This document shows, piece after piece, positions 57,331 through 64,000 of a DNA stretch of 64,000 bases. The notes below the pieces were generated by a model. It saw only the letters and a list, made by a program, of their open reading frames with translations, was not told the DNA's origin and did no database searches. The translations under genes were made by a program, and so were the position numbers. The stretch is from Azospirillaceae bacterium (GTDB lineage Bacteria; Pseudomonadota; Alphaproteobacteria; Azospirillales; Azospirillaceae), in assembly GCA_035645145.1 (NCBI GenBank), contig DASQNC010000049.1, positions 1-64,000 on the forward strand, written 5' to 3'. How positions within the stretch are numbered: position 1 is the first letter of the stretch; the number at the start of each line of letters is the position of its first letter.

Positions 57331-59403
57331 ATGCCGAATACCGCAGGGACAGGGACCGGAACCAACGCCGGCAATGGAACCAGGGGGCCACGGGTCGCTG
57401 CGCTCGTCGGCCCCTATGGCAGCGGCAAGACCGCCTTGCTGGAGGCCATGCTGGCCGCCTGCGGGGCGGTGAAGCAGAAGGGGCGTGCGCTGGACGGCAA
57501 CCGCGTCGGCGACAGCTCGCCCGAGGCCAAGGCCCGGCAGATGACCACCGAGGTCGTCACCGCCGAGTGCGCGTTCCTGGGCGACCGTTGGACCTTTCTG
57601 GACTGCCCCGGTTCGGTGGAACTGCTGCTGGACACCCAGTCCGCGCTGATGTGCGCGGACATGGCGGTGGTGGTCGTGGACCCGGTCCCCGACCGCGCGC
57701 TGATGCTTCGTCCGCTGCTGAAATTCCTCGCGGACAACGGCGTTCCCCACATGCTGTTCATCAACAAGGTCGATACGCTGGACGGGACCGGCGTCCGCCT
57801 GCGCGAGGTGATGCAGGTGCTCCAGTCGGTCTCGCGGCGGCCGCTGGTCCTTCGACAGATCCCGATCCGCGAGGGCGATGCGATCCGCGGTTATGTGGAC
57901 CTGATCAGCGAACGCGCATACCGCTACAAGCCGGGCCAGCCATCCGACCTGATCCCCATGCCCGAGGACGCGCGCGAGCGGGAGAGCGAGGCGCGGCAGG
58001 CGCTGCTCGAAACGCTGGCCGATTTCGACGACGGGCTGATGGCGCAACTCCTGGAGGATTCGGTCCCGGACAAGACGGAGTTGTACCGGCATCTGGCCGA
58101 GGACATCCGTAAGGACCGGATCGTGCCGGTCCTGATCGGATCCGCCGAGCGCGACCACGGCATCCAACGGCTTTGGAAGGCATTGCGCCATGACGCACCC
58201 GGCGCGGCCGAAACCGCGGCGCGCATGGCGCTCGATCTGGACGGCACCCAGACGGCGGTGCAGGTGTTCCGCACCGTTCATGCCCCCCATACCGGCAAAA
58301 TGAGCATCGCCCGGGTCTGGAAAGGGATGGTTACGGACGGCATGACGCTGGCGGGGCAACGCGTGTCCGGCCTGTGGCGCGTGCACGGTCATGAGACCGC
58401 CAAAGTCCCCCGGGCCGAGACCGGCGAGGTGGTGGCGCTTGGCCGCATGGAGGAACTCAAGACCGGCATGGTCGCGACGGACAAGGCCATGATGCCGCCG
58501 GTTGCATGGCCGGTCCCGCCCCAGCCGGTGTTCCACCTGGCCGTGCGCGCCGAAAACCGCAACGACGAGGTGAAGCTGTCGGGCGCCCTGCAGAAGCTGG
58601 CCGAGGAGGATCCCGCATTTGCGGCATCCTTCCAGCCCGACACCGGTGAACTGCTTCTGTCCGGCCAGGGCGACATCCACCTCCAGTTGGCGGTGGAGCG
58701 GTTGCGGTCGCGGCACAATCTGGCGGTCAAGGGGGTGCCGCCGCGTGTGCCCTACAAGGAAACGATCCGGAAGGGGGTCAGCCATCACGCGCGCTTCAAG
58801 CGCCAGACCGGCGGGCATGGGCAGTTCGCCGATGTGACCATCGAGGTCCGGCCGCTCCCGCGGGGCAGCGGCTTTCAGTTCAACGACCGGATCGTCGGTG
58901 GCGTGGTCCCGCGGCAGTTCATCCCGGCCGTGGAGGCCGGCGTCCGCGAGGCCCTGGTCCAGGGGCCCCTGGGCTTTCCGGTGGTCGATGTGGCGGTGAC
59001 GCTGGTCAACGGCCAGTTCCATGCGGTGGACAGTTCCGAGCAGGCGTTCAAGACGGCCGGCCGCATGGCCATGTCGGAAGCCTTGCCCAAATGCGAGCCG
59101 GTGCTTTTGGAACCGATCCTCGAGGTCGCGATCCAGGTGCCGACCGAGCACACCGCCAAAGTGCAGCGGCTGGTGAGCGGCCGGCGCGGCCAGATCCTGG
59201 GCTTCGACGGCCGCCCCGGCTGGGATGGCTGGGATGAGGTGCGTGCCCACATCCCGCAATCCGAGGTGCAGGATTTGATCGTGGAGCTGCGCTCGCTGAC
59301 CCAGGGCGTGGGCACATTCTCCACCCGCTTCGACCACTTGGCGGAACTGGTCGGCCGTTTGGCGGACAAGGTGGTCGGACAACGCCAGGCCATTCCGGCC
59401 TGA
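57331..59403 (+). CDS. EF-G-like translational GTPase paralog lacking the catalytic His
   Basis: A 690-residue protein with the full five-domain EF-G layout. G1 is GPYGSGKT at 27-34, G3 DCPG near 91-94, and G4 NKVD near 145-148. Domain II follows, then domains III-V with GQGDIHLQLAVERL and PRVPYKETIRKGVSHHARFK, GGHGQFADV and a C-terminal EF-G domain. In canonical EF-G, G3 is DTPGH and the His activates water; here it is DCPGS with Ser. The protein is thus probably not the housekeeping EF-G but a specialised paralog with slow or no GTP hydrolysis. Start 57331 has GGGAG 11 nt upstream. Monocistronic. Confidence 0.88.
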   Translation: MPNTAGTGTGTNAGNGTRGPRVAALVGPYGSGKTALLEAMLAACGAVKQKGRALDGNRVGDSSPEAKARQMTTEVVTAECAFLGDRWTFLDCPGSVELLLDTQSALMCADMAVVVVDPVPDRALMLRPLLKFLADNGVPHMLFINKVDTLDGTGVRLREVMQVLQSVSRRPLVLRQIPIREGDAIRGYVDLISERAYRYKPGQPSDLIPMPEDARERESEARQALLETLADFDDGLMAQLLEDSVPDKTELYRHLAEDIRKDRIVPVLIGSAERDHGIQRLWKALRHDAPGAAETAARMALDLDGTQTAVQVFRTVHAPHTGKMSIARVWKGMVTDGMTLAGQRVSGLWRVHGHETAKVPRAETGEVVALGRMEELKTGMVATDKAMMPPVAWPVPPQPVFHLAVRAENRNDEVKLSGALQKLAEEDPAFAASFQPDTGELLLSGQGDIHLQLAVERLRSRHNLAVKGVPPRVPYKETIRKGVSHHARFKRQTGGHGQFADVTIEVRPLPRGSGFQFNDRIVGGVVPRQFIPAVEAGVREALVQGPLGFPVVDVAVTLVNGQFHAVDSSEQAFKTAGRMAMSEALPKCEPVLLEPILEVAIQVPTEHTAKVQRLVSGRRGQILGFDGRPGWDGWDEVRAHIPQSEVQDLIVELRSLTQGVGTFSTRFDHLAELVGRLADKVVGQRQAIPA

Positions 59404-59423
59404 GCCGGTGAACCGCGATTAGG

Positions 59424-59460
59424 GCGAGGCCGCGCATCCCGTCAGGATGCGCGGCCTCGC
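59424..59460 (+). terminator. terminator of the EF-G-like gene
   Basis: A perfect 16-bp stem (59424-59439 with 59445-59460) and a CGTCA loop follow the stop by 21 nt. Confidence 0.75.
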
Positions 59461-59760
59461 CTGTGCGTGCGTCTTCCACATGTGCTTTTCCCCGCAAGCC
59501 ACGGATAGCTGTCGCGGGTACTCCGCTTTTGCCGCATCCGCGGGTGTTCCGTGTGCGTATAAAGCGATTCACATGAAATAAATGGGCGCAACTGATAATA
59601 ATCAAGCTATCGACCTTGTGTATATAATTCTGTATTTTGGGGATTTATTTGTTCACGATTGCGTGAGCTCAAAATATATGTCGAGCCATTTCCTGGGATT
59701 GGCTGTCTGTCGTTCGCGAGCGTCCGTCGGGTGCTCGTGTTGTTCCAGGAGGAAATGATC
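59461..59760 (+). promoter_or_regulatory. AT-rich leader and promoter region of the CHRD/RTX gene
   Basis: No gene. Positions about 59550-59690 are markedly AT-rich (GATAATAATCAAGC, GTATATAATTCTG, TTTATTTGTTCACG) within otherwise GC-rich DNA. TATAAT at 59623-59628 is a perfect -10 hexamer with TCGACC about 17 nt before it, so transcription toward the CHRD/RTX gene probably starts near 59635. A ribosome site AGGAGGAA at 59747-59754 ends the region. Confidence 0.55.
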
Positions 59761-60990
59761 ATGAACGAGCATGACCACGGTTCGGGCGGGAATCGCCCGT
59801 CGGGTGGGCAGACCGGCTCGGGGGCCGGCTCGGGGGCCGCACCGGCCCAGGGTGCCGGTAACGGCATGAACCAGGCCCAAGGCTCGGGTGGATCGGATCC
59901 GACGCTGGGCGTGGCGGCCAACAACCAGGCCCGGTTGAACGGCACGAGCGGCATGGACACCCTTATCGGCGGTGTGGACACCGAGACCATCCGTGCGGGC
60001 AGCGGCGACGACATCGTGCGTGCGGCCGACAAGCCGGCGCCGGTGTATGTGGCCGAAGTCGAAGCGCTGAACGATTCGGGTGTGGAAGGCTACGTCACGG
60101 CAAGCATCCACCATGGCGTGCTGACCACGACGGTCTCGCTGTCGGGCCTTGAGCCCAACCAGCCCCATGTCCAGCACATCCACGGGCGCGTCGGCGAGAA
60201 CGGCGAGCCGCTGAACAGCACCGTTCCGACCGAAGCCCAGGACGCGGACGACGATGGTTTCGTCGAGTTGGCCGAGGGGCTGCCGAACTACGGTCCCATT
60301 CTGCTCAACCTCACCTCCGACCCGGCCGCCGGGCTGGCCGGCTTCCCGACGGCGCCCGACGGGACCGTGACCTTCGTCCAGACCTATGACCTGAGCGAGA
60401 CGGAGGCCTTCGCCGAGGGCTTCGACGCCACCGACCTGACACCGCTGGACCTGCGCGAATTCGTGGTGCACGGCCTGACGGTGAAGGGGGGCGTGGGTGC
60501 CGGCACGCCCGGCGAGGTGGATGGCAGTGCCGGGTTCAAGGCTGTGCTGCCGGTCGGGTCCGGCGAATTCGAATTGGCACCTGGGTTCGGCGGCACAACG
60601 GAACTGTTCGGCGAGGATGGCGATGACGCTCTGATCGGCGGCTCGGGCGACGACGTCATGAACGGCGGCCGGGGCAACGATACCTTCGTCGCCGGCGACG
60701 GCATGGACCGGATCGTGCAATTCGACCTGCGCGACAGTGCCGAGGAGCTTGCCGGGAACGCCGGCGCCGATTGGGACACCCTGTCTTTCGACGGGATGGA
60801 ACTCAGCTCGGTGCAGGAATTCGCCGACAACTTCGGCGGCGAGGGGTTCGAGGGTGACCTCCGCTTCGACGAGGCAACCCGGACCGTCGAAGTGACGGAT
60901 ACCGAAGGCGACACGCTGTCCCTCGAAATCAACAACGTGGAGAGCTTCAACGCGTTGAGGACCGCCCTGGGCGACAGCGAAATGATGTGA
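59761..60990 (+). CDS. CHRD-domain protein with RTX calcium-binding repeats
   Basis: A 409-residue acidic protein without a classical signal peptide. The first 60 residues are Gly/Gln/Ser-rich. A short RTX-like patch (GMDTLIGG ... GSGDDIVRAA) near 62-90 precedes a CHRD domain (about 95-265) with the signature HVQHIHGRVG. RTX nonapeptides follow near 285-315 (GEDGDDALIGGSGDDVMNGG, then RGNDTFVAGDG). Export by a type I system through an uncleaved C-terminal signal is the usual route for RTX proteins; no such transporter is in the window. Start 59761 was chosen since AGGAGG is 8 nt upstream. Confidence 0.9.
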   Translation: MNEHDHGSGGNRPSGGQTGSGAGSGAAPAQGAGNGMNQAQGSGGSDPTLGVAANNQARLNGTSGMDTLIGGVDTETIRAGSGDDIVRAADKPAPVYVAEVEALNDSGVEGYVTASIHHGVLTTTVSLSGLEPNQPHVQHIHGRVGENGEPLNSTVPTEAQDADDDGFVELAEGLPNYGPILLNLTSDPAAGLAGFPTAPDGTVTFVQTYDLSETEAFAEGFDATDLTPLDLREFVVHGLTVKGGVGAGTPGEVDGSAGFKAVLPVGSGEFELAPGFGGTTELFGEDGDDALIGGSGDDVMNGGRGNDTFVAGDGMDRIVQFDLRDSAEELAGNAGADWDTLSFDGMELSSVQEFADNFGGEGFEGDLRFDEATRTVEVTDTEGDTLSLEINNVESFNALRTALGDSEMM

Positions 60991-61115
60991 GTGCCCGCAC
61001 GCGCCCCGGCCCGGCACCGTCCGGACCGGGGCGCGTCCGTTTGCAGCAACCCGGGCCCGTGCCTGATCCCCGCCTCGCGTGTTTACCGGTCGTTCCCGAA
61101 AAATGGAGGCATTCG

Positions 61116-61622
61116 ATGGGCTTTCAAAGCGCCACGCAAAAATCCGCCGAGACGCTTCAGGTTGCGACCGGCATCGACGAGGAGAGCCGCAAGGCGTTGG
61201 CCGACGGGCTCGCTCGTGTCCTGGCCGACACCTACACGCTCTTGGGTAAGACCCATGGCTTCCACTGGAACGTGACCGGGCCGATGTTCCATAGCCTGCA
61301 CGAGATGTTCCAGGAACAGTACGAAGACCTGGCTCAGGCGGTTGATGAAATCGCCGAGCGCATTCGTGCGCTGGGATTCCATGCCCCCGGCAGCCTGTCG
61401 CAGTTCCTCAAGCTCACCTCGATCCAGGATGAGCTCGGCGTGCCGACGCCCATGCAGATGCTGGAGCAATTGGTGCACGACAACGAAACCGTGAGCCGCG
61501 CCTGCCGCGAGGTCGTGTCGCTGTGCCACAAGTCCGAGGACACGGTCACCGAGGATCTGATGAACGGCCGCATGCGCTACCACGAGAAGGCGGCCTGGAT
61601 GCTGCGGGCCTCAATGGGGTGA
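61116..61622 (+). CDS. dps: Dps family DNA-protecting ferritin-like protein
   Basis: A 168-residue four-helix protein that forms 12-mers, oxidises Fe(II) with peroxide and shields DNA. Ferroxidase residues are visible in LLGKTHGFHWNVTGPMFHSL (His) and HEMFQEQYEDLAQAVDEIAE (Asp/Glu). The family tail ends RYHEKAAWMLRASMG. GGAGG lies about 7 nt upstream of the ATG. It follows the CHRD/RTX gene by 125 bp and precedes msrP, both plausible stress functions. Confidence 0.95.
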   Translation: MGFQSATQKSAETLQVATGIDEESRKALADGLARVLADTYTLLGKTHGFHWNVTGPMFHSLHEMFQEQYEDLAQAVDEIAERIRALGFHAPGSLSQFLKLTSIQDELGVPTPMQMLEQLVHDNETVSRACREVVSLCHKSEDTVTEDLMNGRMRYHEKAAWMLRASMG

Positions 61623-61752
61623 AGCAAGGGGAGGGCACCGGCCCGCCCCCCGGTTCCCGGCCGCATCACCGGCTGTTGATTTGCCGTTCGCTCCCGGCTG
61701 CCCATCTTTTCAGGGGTCGCATCAGGTCAACCCGCACGCCGGAGGCGTCGTC

Positions 61753-62781
61753 ATGCTCGTCCGCAGGAAACGTGGTTGGGAACGGCCGGAGTCGGAAGCG
61801 ACCCCGGAGTCCGTCTATCGGGGGCGCCGGGCCATTCTGCGGGGGCTGGCCGCCGGCGGCCTTGTCGGTGGTTTGGCCGGCGGTGGTCTGGTCGGCGGCG
61901 CGCGGCCCGCGCATGCCGTGTTCGGCTGGGGCCGCAACGAGCAGGCGGCTCCGGCGACACCCGACCCGACCGCCGACCTTTATCCCGCCAAACGCAACGC
62001 GTCGTATGCGCTCGACCGGCCCGTCACCGATGAGTCGCAGGCGACCACCTACAACAATTTCTACGAGTTCGGCTCCCACAAGCAGATCTGGCGCACGGCC
62101 CAGCGCATGGAGGTCCGGCCCTGGACCGTGACCATCGACGGCATGGTCGAAAACCCGATCACCCTGGATTTCGACCAGTTGGTCCGGCGGATGCCGCTGG
62201 AGGAGCGCCTGTATCGTTTCCGCTGCGTCGAAGCCTGGGCCATGGCCGTGCCGTGGAGCGGCTTCCCGCTCGCCAGCCTGGTCGAATTGGCGCGGCCGCT
62301 GTCATCGGCCACGTATCTGGAGATGGCGACCTTCGGATCGGACCGGATACCGCCGTCCGTCGCCACCGGTCTGCGCCAGAACTGGTATCCCTGGCCCTAC
62401 GTCGAAGGTCTGTCCCTGGACGAGGCCACCAACGAATTGGCGTTCATCGCCACCGGCCTTTACGGAAAGCCGATCCCGGACCAGAACGGGGCGCCGCTGC
62501 GTCTCGTCGTGCCCTGGAAGTACGGGTTCAAGAGCGTGAAGTCGATCGTACGCTTCACCTTCACCGACAAGCGCCCGGCCACGTTCTGGGAGAGGATCCA
62601 GGCGTCCGAGTACGGGTTCTGGGCGAACGTGAACCCGGATGTGCCGCACCCCCGCTGGAGCCAGGCGCAGGAACGCATGCTGGGGACGGGCGAAATGCGG
62701 CCGACGCAGATCTTCAACGGCTACGGGGAGTTTGTCGCCAATCTATACAAAGACCGGCAGGGCGAACGCCTGTATGTGTGA
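61753..62781 (+). CDS. msrP: periplasmic methionine sulfoxide reductase catalytic subunit MsrP
   Basis: Molybdopterin enzyme that repairs oxidised methionine in periplasmic proteins. The 342-residue protein has a Tat-type leader (RGRRAILRGLAAGG near 23-36, ending AHA-VF). The molybdenum-binding Cys lies in YRFRCVEAWAM near 157, and VPWKYGFKSVKSIVRF and NGYGEFVANLYKDRQGERLY complete the family pattern. GGAGG is near the ATG. The heme partner gene msrQ, usually adjacent, does not follow; the next gene is convergent. Confidence 0.95.
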   Translation: MLVRRKRGWERPESEATPESVYRGRRAILRGLAAGGLVGGLAGGGLVGGARPAHAVFGWGRNEQAAPATPDPTADLYPAKRNASYALDRPVTDESQATTYNNFYEFGSHKQIWRTAQRMEVRPWTVTIDGMVENPITLDFDQLVRRMPLEERLYRFRCVEAWAMAVPWSGFPLASLVELARPLSSATYLEMATFGSDRIPPSVATGLRQNWYPWPYVEGLSLDEATNELAFIATGLYGKPIPDQNGAPLRLVVPWKYGFKSVKSIVRFTFTDKRPATFWERIQASEYGFWANVNPDVPHPRWSQAQERMLGTGEMRPTQIFNGYGEFVANLYKDRQGERLYV

Positions 62782-62817
62782 CGGGAGCGGTCGGGACGCG
62801 GCCGCTTTCCAATCCCG

Positions 62818-63777
62818 TCACCGTGATGCGGCCTGCGGCGGCCCGGCCGCGACCGCCGCCTGATGCGAAACGGCCTGGGCGATGTCCCAACGCATGTGGA
62901 AGGCGTCGAAGAAATCCGATGCCGCGACGGGGGTGGCCCGCAGGTCGATGATCCGGACACCGCCCTTGTCGCCCAGGCTTTCGCCGATCCGGTCGACCAG
63001 GGCCGCGACCGCTTCGCGGGTCCCGGGGATCTGTTCGAAATAGGCCGGATTGATCGGCGGCAGGACCACGGCCACCTCGATGCCGCGCGCCCGGACGTCC
63101 TCTACCAGGTCCTCGAAGGCTTCGAAGCACGACGGATCGGGATGGATCAGGCCGTAGAACAGGCCGCGCGTGCGCAGGAACCCGGCCGGCACGGTTCGCC
63201 GGGGCTGGGATTCGTAGGCGTCGCGCCGCAGCTTTTCGGGATCCCGCCGGGCGTCGGCCATTTCGACCGCCTTGGTCAGGAACCCGACCGGGTCGAAATA
63301 CTTGCCGTAGAAATAGGCCAGCGGATACCGGCGTTCGATGAACGCGGCGGCGTCGCCGGGGTCGAAGAACCGGGTCGGGGCGTCGCAGTTCCGGAAATCC
63401 GCGGGCCCGGTCATCACCACCAACTGCCGGACATGGGGGAAGCGGGACAGGTACCAGCCGGTCAGATACCCGATCTGGTTCATCTGCACGCCCCAGGTCG
63501 CACCGTTGTATGCCTTGCCCGGCGGACCGAAGGCGGCACCATCGAAATGCTGGAGTGTCAGGCTGGAGCCGACAGCCAGCACCTCCGGATCCATGGGCGG
63601 CCCGTCGCGCAGGCGGCGCAGCTTCTCGTCGAAGTCCACACGGTTGGTGATTGCGGGCGGCGGCAGGTGCTGCGGCCACTTGGCCGCCAGCAGCGTCACG
63701 CCACCGGCCAGCACACCGGCACAGGCCAGAAGCCCGGCGGCCAACCCTGCGAGGAAACGGGGGAAGGCTTCGGCCAT
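62818..63777 (-). CDS. SGNH/AlgX-like protein of an O-acyltransferase pair
   Basis: A 319-residue protein with one N-terminal membrane helix (about 8-32) and a periplasmic domain. It shows an esterase-like first block LAVGSSLTLQHFDG near 67-80 with the candidate nucleophile Ser, and a late Asp/His region DFFDAFHMRWD near 289-299. It begins 4 nt after the stop of an MBOAT gene on the same strand. That pairing is typical of systems that O-acetylate exported polysaccharides, such as AlgI with AlgX/AlgJ. The polymer modified here is unknown. Confidence 0.75.
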   Translation of the reverse strand: MAEAFPRFLAGLAAGLLACAGVLAGGVTLLAAKWPQHLPPPAITNRVDFDEKLRRLRDGPPMDPEVLAVGSSLTLQHFDGAAFGPPGKAYNGATWGVQMNQIGYLTGWYLSRFPHVRQLVVMTGPADFRNCDAPTRFFDPGDAAAFIERRYPLAYFYGKYFDPVGFLTKAVEMADARRDPEKLRRDAYESQPRRTVPAGFLRTRGLFYGLIHPDPSCFEAFEDLVEDVRARGIEVAVVLPPINPAYFEQIPGTREAVAALVDRIGESLGDKGGVRIIDLRATPVAASDFFDAFHMRWDIAQAVSHQAAVAAGPPQAASR

Positions 63778-63781
63778 GGCG

Positions 63782-64000
63782 TTAGAAATTGAAATAGAGG
63801 AAGGCCTTCGGCGCCGCCGAAAAGGCCTGGAGGAGGGCGAAGCACAGCAGCACGCCCAGCATGGCGCCCTGGGGCAGCGTCGGCCGCCATCCACGGAACG
63901 GGCGGGGCAGCACCGCGAGCAGACGGGTCCGCGACACGCGGAGGTCGCCGGTGTCGATGCCGTAGCCGAAGCGGCCGACCCATTCCTGGGTGTTCGGCAG
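63782..64000 (-). CDS. MBOAT (AlgI-type) O-acyltransferase, C-terminal part only
   Basis: Only the last 72 codons lie in the window; the gene continues past its right edge. They include NTQEWVGRFGYGIDTG, a hydrophobic segment (AMLGVLLCFALLQAF) and the ending APKAFLYFNF, which is the typical closing sequence of AlgI-like membrane-bound O-acyltransferases. The family transfers acetyl groups across the membrane to polysaccharides. The catalytic His lies in the missing part. Confidence 0.8.
   Translation of the reverse strand: MPNTQEWVGRFGYGIDTGDLRVSRTRLLAVLPRPFRGWRPTLPQGAMLGVLLCFALLQAFSAAPKAFLYFNF

Overview
The window is GC-rich chromosomal DNA (roughly two thirds G+C by eye) from an alphaproteobacterium, most likely of the order Rhodospirillales. 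The indications are a three-gene proton-translocating transhydrogenase (pntAA-pntAB-pntB), a circularly permuted two-piece tmRNA beside an SspB-type adaptor, a COQ9-family protein, ThyX in place of ThyA, and the block hflK-hflC-degP / serB / miaA / ilvBNC / leuA / mreBCD-mrdA. The genus cannot be fixed from sequence reading alone.

Layout. 0.3-3.8 kb: small hypothetical gene and the transhydrogenase operon. 3.8-8.7 kb: HNH-type protein, amino-acid-type binding protein, small lipoprotein and a DctPQM TRAP importer. 8.7-16.6 kb: DUF1330, rpsU, def, COQ9, sspB, tmRNA, MFS exporter, thyX, topoisomerase IB and the Mrp/ApbC iron-sulfur carrier. 16.8-23.9 kb: membrane proteolysis genes hflK, hflC and degP, a hydrolase, serB and miaA. 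23.9-30.9 kb: branched-chain amino acid synthesis (ilvB, ilvN, ilvC, then leuA) with likely leader-peptide control, interrupted by an ECF sigma factor. 30.9-36.6 kb: cell-shape operon mreB-mreC-mreD-mrdA and an MFS transporter. 36.7-39.5 kb: tRNA-Lys, TSUP permease, hemolysin III family protein, cold-shock protein.

39.5-45.6 kb is the accessory-looking part. It holds several very small proteins, a second ECF sigma factor overlapped by a 68-residue gene, an orphan NarL/FixJ-type regulator, AT-rich intergenic stretches, and a TrxR-like flavoprotein with an altered pyridine-nucleotide region followed at once by a tiny Cys-rich zinc-ribbon protein. 45.9-51.3 kb is signalling: a membrane coiled-coil protein, a periplasmic Cache protein, a chemoreceptor with a decayed fragment of a second copy, CsaA and an EAL phosphodiesterase. 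51.4-57.1 kb: dienelactone hydrolase, an ABC peptide-type importer without its ATPases, a glyoxalase-fold protein and DUF924. 57.3-62.8 kb: an EF-G-like GTPase that lacks the catalytic histidine, a CHRD/RTX protein, Dps and MsrP, which looks like a stress neighbourhood. The right edge enters an AlgI-type O-acyltransferase gene with an SGNH-like partner.

Most interesting: the tmRNA-sspB pair with an atypical tag, the ilv leader/attenuator, the chemoreceptor remnant, the flavoprotein/zinc-ribbon pair and the His-less EF-G paralog.
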